From Diadema setosum (lineage: Eukaryota; Echinodermata; Echinoidea; Diadematoida; Diadematidae), in the NCBI GenBank assembly GCA_033980235.1, contig CM067064.1:2158501-2222500 (forward strand): a stretch of DNA of 64,000 nucleotides, written 5' to 3'. How positions within the stretch are numbered: position 1 is the stretch's first letter; the number at the start of each line of letters is the position of its first letter. Below are positions 47,096 through 58,554 of the stretch, piece by piece. Under the pieces are notes generated by a model. That model had not been told where the DNA came from and searched no databases. It was given only the letters and a program-made list of their open reading frames with translations. The position numbers and the translations under genes were made by a program.

Positions 47096-50000
47096 CCATT
47101 TTTCCTCACATCAGTGTATATGAATATACATTTGCAATGATTTTTACAGTTTCATCTGTAATGATCCTCAAACTCACATTATTTTACTTAATATCGAGTA
47201 ATGATGATGATGATAGAGAGACTCTTATAAAGCACTCATTCTACCTAAAAGGATACTCATGGCGCTATAGAAGAGTGCATAATGTATCACTATACAACAG
47301 TGTCACAGAAGATAATAAGAACAATAAACAAACAAACAAACAATATACACGTACACATATACGTACAGGCAAACAATTGTCAATTGTCAAATCACTGTCT
47401 TCCTAGAAAACCATGTATACAAATTCATAGAAAGTACTCGAGCCCTGAGACATGCGATGTAATTCAGTTGAGAATGCATCATTTTAAATGATGTTAATAT
47501 TTTTCATAACGTTTGGATATCAGCAGCTGACAACTACTGGCTTGCGCAAGATGAACAATGATTTTTCTTGCCATGACTGTTTGCCCAGTACTGAAATTTA
47601 TTTAGAGTTGTGCATGTCGTCCTCCTTTATCATGTCGTTTTTCTGTGTATGGGGAAAGTGAGTCAGTATACTACAGTCAGTGTTATGAAATAACCAATTT
47701 AGTACGGACAAAATGGTAGAAGTGGTTGTCATTCTACGCAAGTAGACCGACGCCGGAGAAAATTTACACTTTCACGCATGCACTTTTTAAAGATATGTCA
47801 CAGTAAGACTCTATAACAGTTTGGTTGATATAGGTTGCCCATGTCCTCTTTCAATCACTTAGATCTAATTGTCACGCAGTCACCAATTTATGTGCAAAGA
47901 GGAATGAATTTCCGATGTATATCCAGGCTCTGTATTTATAAACATATTAAGATTACCGTGTTTTATGGAATGTTACGAAAATATTGGAATTGAATTGGAT
48001 GTTAAGCTCAGGCGTTTTTTATTCTTATTTTTGTACATTTGTATATTTTGACTTTGATTATAACCAGATTTAATTCTACCCGATGTCTTTCAGAAATGAT
48101 AGATGAAAATAACAGAAATAGTACAAGTAGCTTAAACGGGCACAGTCGCTTGTTTTCAGCAATGCTGGTAAGACATTTATACTTGGAAATTTGTTCAATG
48201 TCGGTTCCACAATAATCAACATTAGAACAGGTTGGTTTATGAGACACGCGATGTTGTGTTTCTTCCGCGTGATATTTTTTGATCTCTCATTTTTTCTCTT
48301 TTTTATATCTCTCTTTCCCCCTTTCTCTCTCTCTTAGAAATGTTTCTTTTCGTTTGTTCTCATCGTATGTGTGGTGCAAGACAGTCTTGACAGTATTCAT
48401 GGCATTATTTTTACTTGTCACTTGAAAATGATTTCGCAAGAGCCTGTTTCGCTCAGGACATAATTACAAAGTTTAAGTTTTTCTCCATCTCCAGCAGAAC
48501 CATATAGCACATACATACAGTGTGAATAAAAGAAAAGAGATGTAAACATAGATATACCGGTAAAATATCAAAAAGTATGGTACGTTGTACTTTTGGTGGG
48601 AATTAAAGGAGTGAAACGTATTATTTCAGTGTTACCATATCATGGAACAATAAAAGTCTTCCTATGTATACTGTCATGGCCTGTGCTACTCTAGTCGTTA
48701 TATTCTGCCCATGTTCCCATTGTGTGATGTGAACATTTAACTGGTTAAGTTATAATGAACGTTGTTGTTTTTAGCATGAGTTTTGTTTTTTTTTCTAATG
48801 GCGATGAAAGATGAGAGAAAGACCAGTGTTGGTGTTTGTGTGTGTTTGTAATGTCCCTTTATTCTAAGAAATAATGAAACGCCATTAAAGTTATAAATGG
48901 TTAGCATTTGGTGCTGACGTGGGTGTATACGCTTCATATGTCCGCTTAAGAGATAATTTTGGTGCAATGCCGATTCGAGTCGGCCTGAAAATTAATCAGA
49001 ATCCAAGATCAGGCTTGGCATAAGGCCAACCAGATAAAAACAACCTTGTTTTTATTCCCGCTGGGAGCCGTTCGTGGGGGGTTCAAGCTTTTAAACGAAT
49101 GGATCCTTCGGAGCTTCATAACTTCATAAGTCGCATCAAAGACACCAAAGTAAACCCGGCAAAATTCGTTAAAACATACGAAGGAAAGCTTGATAAAAAC
49201 ATATTAGTTGCAGGTGCGTAGATTAAATTTCTCTGCAAAGTGCATCCCATCTGAATAGGTTTTGCCCCAGCATAGATTCGCCAGGCCCAGGCATGCACCT
49301 TTAGTGGAGAAAATGTAGTTTTCCCTTAAGAAAATTCAAGCGGAATTTTCACACCCCCATCCTATAAATAATAAAGACTATAATGATAATCAAATGAAAC
49401 AAAATATTCTGATATCAACGCATGAATCACATTCTTTAATCTTTTTCTGCTCCCTGTTGAGGTACACCTCTGAAAGAAAGCAAAAAAAAAAATCCTCTAA
49501 ATCATCTTTATTTATATTCCACCTGTGACATCATCCTCCTATAAGACTTGAGCTGAACAATAGACACAGTGATGTCCCTTACAATTCAATGATATTACTA
49601 CATGCACTTACGATACCATCACATGTTCTTTTTTTCTTTCTTTTTTTTTTTGCAAATGAGGAAGCGATGTCAATGTTCCGTACAATGTGCTCATATTTTC
49701 CCTATGCACACGCAAACACATATCTACACATTATAATGCGTACTATACTATACATTATATATGTATATAGGCGTATATAGGCAGATAGGTGTATATATAA
49801 TTATATATATATAGGCATATATACGCCTAAAATGCTCTGCTTTACAACATCGAGTATTTCTTCAATCCACAACAAACTTTACCCAACGAATAATTTCGTT
49901 CCAATCCCGCTGAGAACAGATTATATCAAATGCCTTCGAGAAGATTGAAAGTGTCATAAAAAGGATGAGATGGAGAGCTCATCTTTTTTTTTTTCCCTCG

Positions 50001-50726
50001 GAGCGAAAGATTCCACAGGTCAAAGGGAAAGTGAAAATGATTTATTTGAAACTAGGGAGAAATTCAGATTCCAATCGAAACGCTTATACATACATATTAT
50101 ACATATATATCATGAAATATAATAATTTCAGTCCACGTGTTGGTTCCAGTATAAACAAAAGATAAAAAGAACAGAATAAAGCACTGGGGACAAGATAACA
50201 TGGTTGACTCTATGATGCAAGGAAAATGTGGTATGATTTATAGTTGTTGGACGCTAATAATGCATTTATCTCACCTTTTTTAATCTTTTGTTTATATATG
50301 TTTTACTCATTCCATTAAAATTATTTTTCACATTTCTCAATGAAAAGTACATCAAATATAGCAAAATAAAATAATACATGGTATCCAGCTAGGGTGCATG
50401 ATATATAGAATATTATCATTGCAAACATATCATAGAATATAGTGTCATAGAACATACATCTAGTCAACCTATGAAAGTTTGAATGTAAGTATAAATTCTA
50501 AAGAAATACTACAATATATACGTGCATGCTACTCTATAACTACATGAGTGCACAACCAATCAGCTGTCAATAATTAAGTTGCAACTGAGGTAACAACAGG
50601 ACTTAACATGCAGTATTGGGGCATAATTGCTCAATATAACATGAAGTTAGACCTCCAGTTCTGAAAGCAACAATTTTCTAAACTGGGCTGAATAAGTGTG
50701 TTGAGTGCGCGAGTCTCCATGTGATG
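47096..50726. other. Intergenic DNA after the fibropellin-like gene
   Basis: AT-rich sequence without a supported gene. It contains simple tracts and a short inverted AT-rich motif at 49768-49828 (AGGCGTATATA and TATATACGCCT). Confidence 0.55.
47323..47328 (+). promoter_or_regulatory. Candidate polyadenylation signal of the fibropellin-like gene
   Basis: An AATAAA lies 228 bases after the stop codon. Further AATAAA motifs occur near 48525 and 48649, so the true 3' end may be later. Confidence 0.4.
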
Positions 50727-50731
50727 GTGTT

Positions 50732-50741
50732 TGTGTGTGTT

Positions 50742-50788
<47 letters not shown>

Positions 50789-50796
50789 GTGTGTGT
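50732..50796 (+). repeat. (GT)n microsatellite
   Basis: About 30 GT dinucleotides with TTTG and GC interruptions. It makes the His-Thr frames on the minus strand. Confidence 0.95.
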
Positions 50797-51229
50797 ATAC
50801 AAAAACAAACCAAATTACTGTATCACGCCGCCTGATGTAGAATATTAAACAATTCTGTTTGTTTGTGTGTTTTATGCTCGAACGATCATAAAAGTTTACA
50901 ATCAATGTGCTGTGCCCATTGTGTCCTGACAAAAATAAAAATAATGTGAATCGATGATGCGAGAATAATTAAGAAAATCGGGCCCCTCCAATTTCAATTA
51001 CATGAATCTTTCATTCTTTAATACAGTTTTTAGTATTTTCCTGCATTCGCAGTGGCTATATTATAGCTAGGTAAAAAAGGGCTTAACAAATAACTAAAAT
51101 AAGTTCATATCATGCTCAAATATTTATTGTAGAAAAAAAAAAAGCTGTGGGTAAGAATAAATTTGTATGCACTTAAACTATAACACATTAAATCCCCAAG
51201 TCTGTTGTAAGCTACTTCAAGAGATATTT

Positions 51230-51650
51230 TCATCTTTTCAGATCGTTTCATAGCAATTCAAAGGAGGGTAAAGTATTGATGGAAATGAGGTTTGGACTTT
51301 TAACAACTGAACTTTTTGAGAGATACCAAGAAAACATTTCATATGAAATTGTACAGAGCATACCATTCTAACAGGAATTCAAAGTTTCTTTGATGAAAAT
51401 CGGTTTAGGAATGGCTGAGACATCAAAAAACCAAGTAAAACCAAGCGAGCGTAATAAAAGGTGGGTCCCAACTTTTATTAAGATCGCTCTATTTTGTATA
51501 TCTAAGCCAATTCAAAATAAATTTTCATCAAACAAACTTTGAATTCCTCTTAGAATTACATGCTCTTTCGAATTTTCATAAGAGGTTTCTCATTATCTCA
51601 CAAAATAGTTAGGTCTCTGTCAAAACTATACGATCCCTTTCACATGATTG
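51230..51650. mobile_element. Old fold-back element
   Basis: GGAATTCAAAGTTTCTTTGATGAAAATCGG (read in parts at 51380-51409) is answered by TTTTCATCAAACAAACTTTG and AATTCCTCTTAGAA at about 51520-51556. Outer arms also match with many changes. The centre contains AAGCGAGCG and GATCGCTCT. It has no ORF. Confidence 0.5.
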
Positions 51651-51729
51651 TGTAGCTTCTGACCATCCGAGCATTGAGAATTTACAGGGTTTCTGGGACG
51701 AACACTGAACTAGGGCTTTTTTTTTATGT

Positions 51730-51775
51730 ATAGCTCAGTCGGTAGAGCACCGGGCTAGCATCCGGAATCCCATTT
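51730..51775 (+). repeat. tRNA-like SINE head fragment
   Basis: TATAGCTCAGTCGGTAGAGC is a tRNA D-arm sequence, followed by an anticodon-like CCGG-GCTAGCAT-CCGG. No T arm follows, so this is a truncated SINE head. Nearby 51821-51950 has a weak inverted repeat (CATCTGGACTTA and AAGTCCAGACG). Confidence 0.4.
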
Positions 51776-51959
51776 TCTTTCCTCAATTTGTCACTAACTA
51801 ACTTGTCAAAATCAATTAGGTCATAAAGTGCGATCACCGCATCTGGACTTACTGCAGAAATTGCCACTATTTCAAACGAGCTGATGGACCGTCCAAGGTC
51901 GACTAGAAACCTTTCTCGGAATTAAAACATCAAGTCCAGACGCAGTGACTTAATTTTGT

Positions 51960-52930
51960 GCCGAAATTGAACATAACGTGGATGAGTAAATCCTTACATT
52001 ACTAAATTAATTAAATTTTTATTGCAACAATGTAGGCTCGATACTAACTTTGTTACTTTGACGGACCCGTTGGGGACACAACATTCATTTCTTTTTCTTT
52101 TGGTGGCGAGAAAAAAAAAAGACAAAATCCTAAATAAGACATCGAAAGATATTCAATAAACACATACAATTATATAAAAATTGTCAGGTATGATGAAGTG
52201 CTTCGAATGCCACGTACTATGACTTAGAAGTAAGTGAGAAAACATAAAAAATGGAATAATTTATAGCAAAACATTGAAAAAACACAAACCATGATGACTA
52301 CATGACATTGACAGTTATGGTAGGGGCGTCAATACAAGGCATACTGGGACGAATTTCACTGTAAGGGTACTATATCTAATATTGAATTCAAACATAAAAA
52401 AATGTTTTTGCACGACACCATATATTCATGAAAATGACTATATTCAACGTAGAGGTTATACTTCTATTTTTCAGATAGATAAAATTTGACCGTGAGAAAA
52501 ACAATTTATCCAAATTATGCCGTAAATAATATAGACTGCGTTTGATTGCCATGAAGATGAACAGCGATCTAGCATCCCTGGTTGCGGCAACTAGTTGAAA
52601 TGCATACAGTAATCAAGCACTGACCGGCAATTTATTCTCCCCTTTTCTGGATGAGCAAAATGGCATGAAAACAATGTACACACTCACAATTTTTGTGGTC
52701 ATGTTGTGCCACTAAAGCATATCATTTCTTAAATAATGGTGGCTCGATGTCTACTTCTGCTGGTCCCGGCCCACCGGTCAAGCCTGGTATCATATCCAAA
52801 TAGAAGATTTCCACATAGGCTTTATAAAACCATTCTCGAAACAATTATTCATCAGAGATGATAAACTCGTTTATAGCTATAATGATGATTACAACATATC
52901 ATCACTTTTATATGATATTATACTGTTAAG
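51960..52930. other. Intergenic DNA 3' of the LRR-Ig gene
   Basis: No repeat or gene recognised. Sequence is AT-rich. Confidence 0.5.
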
Positions 52931-52941
52931 TATTTCTTATA

Positions 52942-52947
52942 TTTATT
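52942..52947 (-). promoter_or_regulatory. Candidate polyadenylation signal of the LRR-Ig gene
   Basis: TTTATT on the plus strand (AATAAA on the minus strand) lies about 270 bases after the minus-strand stop codon. Confidence 0.35.
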
Positions 52948-53218
52948 TGGACACCAGTGTACACAGTAACCAACAAACTTCTTCAAGATTTGTTTTTGAT
53001 TATGCTTCCACAGTGTATTTGATTTCTAAACACAATAATGTGCGTTCCTCTAGTTATAAGCCCCTTGTCGGCATTTTAAATGGTCACAAGATAAGGAAAT
53101 TGTCAAAGTACACTGAATATTACAGGGAGATCTAGGGGGTTGTTACAAGTTACAGGGCCTGATTTCCCTTCGTTAATGACTTGTTTTGATCGTTTACAGC
53201 AGTATGTCCTGTCAGCTG

Positions 53219-56200
53219 TTATTCGAGAAGCAAATGTAACAAAAGCAAAGAAATAAAAGCAACGAAAGACGATTTGTCGAAATCTAACCTTTCAGCTGCC
53301 CCACTCCCCAGGGTGTTCAAGGGGGGAACGGTAAAAATTGTTGGCTTTGTAACACCATCCAGCCTCTGTGAAGCTTCGCACATCAACGACGCGTTCCGAA
53401 ACTTTGGTATTTCCTCGGTTTCAGATGATAATTCCACATATAATACAATATCCATTACAAGGGATTGATAGATGCTCTCTACGACACATGATAAGATGAT
53501 TTCTCGATTGACGAAACTATTTACATCAATTTCTACGTGACCTTTCTCACCGGGTTGAGTGAAGAGGCTATCATTAAGCAGCAGGCTGGAGGAGAACCAC
53601 GTGATGTTAGGCTTTGGTTGTGATGTCACCGGACACATAACAGACACAATTAAACTGTCATTGATATATGCACACACCTGCGATGCCTGAATAAATGGTG
53701 GACAAGGGAAAGATTCTTGAATAAGATCTGTTACAAGACGCCCTTCGTTTATCTCTGGAACAGCACAGACGCCATTTTGAAAAGTTAAATTATCATCAAG
53801 ACCGAGAAGCCAACGTTGGTTACAATCACAGACGAGTGGGTTATCATCTGCATTCAATGTAAGATAAAACAACGGCATATTCCAAGCACTTGTTGGGACG
53901 ATGTCCTGACTCAGATAACGTAAAATGTTACTTGTTAAGTCCAAATATTTAAGACGCGAAAATATGCTGAAATGTGTATCATAATGTTGGACCATTAATG
54001 AACCTATTTCGTTACCCGTCAGAATGAGTGTTTCAAGCGGATGACTGTTGACTATTCTTGAACATCTGGAAATAAAAACAATGCGATTGTAGGATAAGTC
54101 AAGTTGGCGAAGGTGTCGGTAAAAATACAAGATTCGATCACAGGCAAAGTTCGTCAGCAAATTCCCGTTGAGGTTCAGATTGAAAACATTTGGAGCAAAG
54201 ACAGGTGGAATTTTCTTTAGTCTACTTAATGAGTACTCTAGACTTTGGAGGTTTGGTGCATGTAAAATTTTGTCCTCGTCAGGAAAAGGGAAGTCTGAAG
54301 TTAATGCTATTTTTTTCAAAGTGGCATGTTTGACAAGTCCGCCGGCTAATATTTGTTTGAGTATGCTGTCCTCGATGATCACTTCTGTCAACGAAAGATA
54401 GAACAAGTAAGGTATCTTACAGTGACTCTCATTGAATGCTTTGACAGACCCTCTAGTCATTCTTAGAGACGTTCTTGGCACTAAGGCAGCGAACTCACTG
54501 CAGGTAAGCTCCACAGACGGCGGCAATGAGAGTTCTACGATATCTGCTCGTTTCAGAATATGCAATTTTTTGGGTGAAAGATGTGCTGCTCGGTTACCGT
54601 CGAGGCACAAATTGCTTAATGGCAACGTTTCTAGTACGTCTAAGTCAATATTACCGATATGCATACCGCATAGATTGAAATTACGAAGATCTGGACAAAG
54701 TTGGGGAAGATTTCTGGGGATCTGCTGGAGCTTGCTACCACTCAGATCAAGCGATGTCAATAGAGGAAGGCTAAACTCAAATTCTGAAATACGGGTGTTC
54801 TTGAGGTTCAGTTCAGCAACTTGTACAGTATTTAAAAAGGCCGAGGGATCGATATAAATAAGGGGATTGTTGCTGAGATCTATAAGTCCTAGTCGAGGTG
54901 AGAAAGGGAATGCGTAAACTGCTGCAATACGGTTGAAAGCTAGAACCAATACTTCAAGGCTATACACTGCACCAAAGGTGTCCCAATCAACAAATGCCAA
55001 TTTGTTCCCACTAACATACAGTCTCAGGAGGAACCGTGTATCTGTAAATGGGAACCAACGCTCTAAATTATTGTTAGAAAGATGAAGGACCTCTGCCCAA
55101 GGAGGAAATATTAATTCGTCAGTGGACGATATTCTGTTCTGCTCTAAGTCAATAGTACGCAGATTCGGAATCTGAAAGTGCCCAGTTAAAGATGATATTC
55201 TATTTTCTGCTAGGCTTATGTATTCCAGATTCGGGAGATTTTCAAACATCGAAGCTTGTACTGATGTAATTTTGTTTCCTACCAGATCGATGTTCCTGAG
55301 CATTTTCAGTCCAGCGACAAGAGGAACAACGCGAAGTTTGCTGTCCGCTACCCGAAGAACTGACAATGCCGACAACTTTGTGACATGCTGGAGGCTTTCC
55401 ACCTGCGATGAGTACATGAAGATTGCACTAAGAAAGGAGTGGTTGGTAAACGAAATCATTTTTTCTGCACTGTTTGTGACATCAATTATTCTAAGAGCGT
55501 TGACGTTTTCCAGAGTTGACACAATATTGAAATCTTCGTTATTCCCATCAACAGAAAGATGACCGAGCCTTCTAAGGCCAGACGAGATAGAGGGAATGCT
55601 TGGTAGGTACAAAGATCGCAAGTTGGGAAATCCATCGGAAGAGTAGAGTTCAGTCAATCGATTTCCTATGAGAGATAAATATGTCATGTTACTTGAGAAG
55701 GCATCAGGGGAAATCCAGGAAATCTGATTATGTTGTAAACGCACTATACTCAAGGACGGTAGCGAAAACGTTCCAGACACTATGCGTTTAAGTCGGTTCT
55801 CACCAAGATCGATCCTTTGCAGATTAAGAAGACCACTGAAGGACGATTTGTCCGCTTTTTCAATCAAATTCGCACCTAAAATGATGGAACGAAGACTAAT
55901 TGGAAACTGGTCTGCTGTAAAACGCTTGATCCGGTTAAATGAAAGGGCAAGTTGCTCAAGTCTGGGAACATCTTGTCGTAAGTGTTGTCCAACATCCGAA
56001 ATAGCGTTTCTTGACAATTCAAGGGATCTTAGTGAGGTATTGTTGCTGAACAAAGGAATCGCTGTCAACAAGTTCCAGGAAAGCGTTATAATTTGGAGCT
56101 CTCTCATATCAATGAACATGTTTGTTATAACATTCCTCAGATGATTTCGGTTCAGCGCGAGAAACTTCGTTGACGTGAGTCCTTCAAACAGCTCAGGAGA

Positions 56201-56458
56201 AAGTCTCTCCTGTATTTGATCAATATTGACAACTGTTCTTGAAGTCTTATCTTCAAGGCAAGATGAACACTTCGGGACGTTGAATACACTATCGCACGTA
56301 ACACTTTGCCCACCGGAATAGCAAGTACATTTGTCACAGATGCTCCGCTGCGCAGGTACCAATGACATATAACCAGATAGCGCAAACAGAGTCAGAAGGA
56401 ATGTGGCAGAATACGGCCAGCTCTGCATTCTGTTTTCACAAGTTATCTGCATTTTCAT
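53219..56458 (-). CDS. Secreted LRR-Ig protein, probably GPI-anchored
   Basis: This 1079-residue ORF has no introns within its coding part. A hydrophobic signal peptide spans about residues 12-36 (FLLTLFALSGYMSLVPA); Met1, Met3 and Met11 are all possible starts. A cysteine cluster at 41-67 (C41, C44, C46, C55, C64, C67) acts as an LRRNT-like cap. Residues of about 75-870 hold many leucine-rich repeats with LxxLxLxxNxL patterns. An LRRCT cap follows at 873-922 (NPLVCDCNQRW to FPCPPF), then one Ig-like domain at about 927-1016 with C942, W954 and C991. The last 15 residues are hydrophobic with nothing after them, and small residues GSGAA lie about 10 before, as in GPI-attachment signals. There is no TIR or kinase domain, so it is not a Toll receptor. 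Likely role is cell-surface adhesion or recognition (inference); LRR-Ig proteins with a transmembrane tail are the closest known architecture. Confidence 0.88.
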   Translation of the reverse strand: MKMQITCENRMQSWPYSATFLLTLFALSGYMSLVPAQRSICDKCTCYSGGQSVTCDSVFNVPKCSSCLEDKTSRTVVNIDQIQERLSPELFEGLTSTKFLALNRNHLRNVITNMFIDMRELQIITLSWNLLTAIPLFSNNTSLRSLELSRNAISDVGQHLRQDVPRLEQLALSFNRIKRFTADQFPISLRSIILGANLIEKADKSSFSGLLNLQRIDLGENRLKRIVSGTFSLPSLSIVRLQHNQISWISPDAFSSNMTYLSLIGNRLTELYSSDGFPNLRSLYLPSIPSISSGLRRLGHLSVDGNNEDFNIVSTLENVNALRIIDVTNSAEKMISFTNHSFLSAIFMYSSQVESLQHVTKLSALSVLRVADSKLRVVPLVAGLKMLRNIDLVGNKITSVQASMFENLPNLEYISLAENRISSLTGHFQIPNLRTIDLEQNRISSTDELIFPPWAEVLHLSNNNLERWFPFTDTRFLLRLYVSGNKLAFVDWDTFGAVYSLEVLVLAFNRIAAVYAFPFSPRLGLIDLSNNPLIYIDPSAFLNTVQVAELNLKNTRISEFEFSLPLLTSLDLSGSKLQQIPRNLPQLCPDLRNFNLCGMHIGNIDLDVLETLPLSNLCLDGNRAAHLSPKKLHILKRADIVELSLPPSVELTCSEFAALVPRTSLRMTRGSVKAFNESHCKIPYLFYLSLTEVIIEDSILKQILAGGLVKHATLKKIALTSDFPFPDEDKILHAPNLQSLEYSLSRLKKIPPVFAPNVFNLNLNGNLLTNFACDRILYFYRHLRQLDLSYNRIVFISRCSRIVNSHPLETLILTGNEIGSLMVQHYDTHFSIFSRLKYLDLTSNILRYLSQDIVPTSAWNMPLFYLTLNADDNPLVCDCNQRWLLGLDDNLTFQNGVCAVPEINEGRLVTDLIQESFPCPPFIQASQVCAYINDSLIVSVMCPVTSQPKPNITWFSSSLLLNDSLFTQPGEKGHVEIDVNSFVNREIILSCVVESIYQSLVMDIVLYVELSSETEEIPKFRNASLMCEASQRLDGVTKPTIFTVPPLNTLGSGAAERLDFDKSSFVAFISLLLLHLLLE

Positions 56459-56460
56459 TC

Positions 56461-56479
56461 CTGAAAAAGAAAATAGAAA
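56461..56479 (-). other. Splice acceptor in the 5' UTR of the LRR-Ig gene
   Basis: Read on the minus strand, a pyrimidine-rich run ends in tttttcag exactly two bases before the ATG. This implies at least one non-coding exon further right and supports use of the first ATG. Confidence 0.6.
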
Positions 56480-57801
56480 TAATTATACGAAATGCTATTA
56501 ATCAATGGATGCAAAATGATAGAATGATAAATAACATATATAGGTCAACAAAATTTCGAATATGCAGAGTTTCACTTACTTTTGCTTGTAGTAGATTGCT
56601 AGGTTCTTATGAGATCAAAGGGTATTGATGGAGTCACAACTGGCCCATTCCCTTTGAATCCATGCTTGATGCCTCAACTCTCAAAGGAAAATTATATATT
56701 CATGATGGTAATCACTTTTCGGTATCCCTATTATAGCAAATGAACAGTATTATGATAATGGTAAAGGCAAGAGGATGTGCGAATACAAATTGTGCAAAGA
56801 TTGCTTGAATGGAAATCAAAATTACTAACTGATGTATTAATCTATAGGGATTGGGGAGTATATCATCAGTTTCATTTGTCGGAAGTAATCGAAAACAAGT
56901 GATGAAGTCGACTTTCCAAGAGGGTATACAGTTTCAAACACTTTCTCACCACACGGCTCAAATTTACACTTTTGCGCATATTTCTGGACTTGATCGATTT
57001 TTGTTTTATACGCTTTATCAAAAGGTGAAATTTCATTTTTCAATTCATTAAATAAAATAATGATAACAATGAATGATAACAATGAAAATATACCCGACAT
57101 TAGATTAGCGTTAAAAAAAGTGAGTTTTCAGATTTCTCAGAAACATGGCGGTGTCGTTCCCCGAATTTTTCCAGCGTCCATTGAATACCGGTAGCTGTTT
57201 ACAGGAAGTTGAAACTCCTAAAATTGCTAGACTAATTCGAGGAGGTTCGACATGGAGTTCTAACTACCTGTAACTTTACATGATCGACCGATGTTTCATG
57301 TTGGAAATGACATTATTTACGTAGCACTTAGTCTCTTCTTGACATGTATATATAGCTGTCTTAACAATCTTAACAATGTCTAACTACTGCGGAAGCAGAC
57401 TTAGAGAACCATGGTCTTTCTATAAGCCCCGCCCACAACACCCCTCCTCATTTCCCCCAAATACTATAGTAGTCGAAATTGTACTATGTGTGGCGTCATA
57501 ATGATTTCGGTATCCAATAAGCGACTTTCGTAAGGATCGTTAGTGTATTACCTATTTCAACCTTTCATCACAGCTGAGTGAATTCCTCGACAATATGAAT
57601 AAAAAGTATCTATAGCATAAGCAATTCATCATTTTTTTATTTCGAACAAAACAAAATCATGAAGGAAAGATTGCATAAATACACATACCTTGACAATGAA
57701 CTGATGAAATCATGGGTTGATTTCTAAAAGGATGTGAAGACGTTGTTTCTTTCCGGATGCTTAAAAAACAGAAAGATAGATCAAAGGTGAGTTTGTTTTC
57801 A
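56480..57801. other. Upstream region of the LRR-Ig gene
   Basis: It should contain the 5'-UTR intron, an unseen UTR exon and the promoter candidate listed at 57347. No further coding sequence is supported. Confidence 0.5.
57347..57434 (-). promoter_or_regulatory. Candidate promoter of the LRR-Ig gene (GC box and TATA-like)
   Basis: On the minus strand a GGGCGGGG box (57427-57434) precedes a TATATATA (57347-57354) by about 70 bases, in the right order for a promoter reading toward the LRR-Ig gene. A CAG-GTAGTT donor-like site lies near 57263, which could end the UTR exon. There is no direct evidence of transcription. Confidence 0.3.
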
Positions 57802-58453
57802 GCAGTTCTCCGTTTCCCAGTTCAAGACGCAGGAAAACCCACATTAAACATGTTTGACAGCAAAGAATGGTGCAAAATGATGCCGGATAAAAAGACAGTT
57901 TGCGTATATTCAGGTGTATATATATATATCTCACCATCAATGGTTTATATGTCGTCCGAAGGACTAACCATGTTATGCTGATAAATGCATTGAACCCCAT
58001 CATAGTATGATTATTAAAATGCAGATTTTAACACACAGGCGAAAGGTCATTAGCAGTAAATCCTCCTGATCATCATCAACGATGCATCTTGCCGCCGTGT
58101 TCGAGGTCACCCACAGATCCTCTTCACATCTTTAAAAACACTCCGAAAAACATACCAGACTACTAGATAAGCTGTTATTTTCACGAATTTCGCGAATCTC
58201 AGTTGGACCGCAAATTTAACACACGCGAAAATGTCACCATACGCTAAGATAGTACAGGTAGTGCGCTTATGTAGGCCTCTGTCAATTCGCGAAAACAACA
58301 TCTCGCGAAAATGTCTGTGACCTCATTCGCGAAAAGTTAAAGCAGTTCTCCGTTTCCCAGTTCAAGACGCAGGAAAACCCACATTAAACATGTTTGACAG
58401 CAAAGAATGGTGCAAAATGATGCCGGATAAGAAGACAGTTTGCGTATATTCAG

Positions 58454-58495
<42 letters not shown>

Positions 58496-58554
58496 TTGGT
58501 GATTCTATCCTTCTATGAAGAGTGCTCGATATCCTCAAAGGAAGAGCTTTAGAC

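Noticed and set aside
50631..50932. His-Thr rich frames on the minus strand
   Set aside because: They come from the (GT)n microsatellite.
53219..56458. Toll-like receptor
   Set aside because: There is no TIR domain or cytoplasmic tail; an Ig domain follows the LRRCT.
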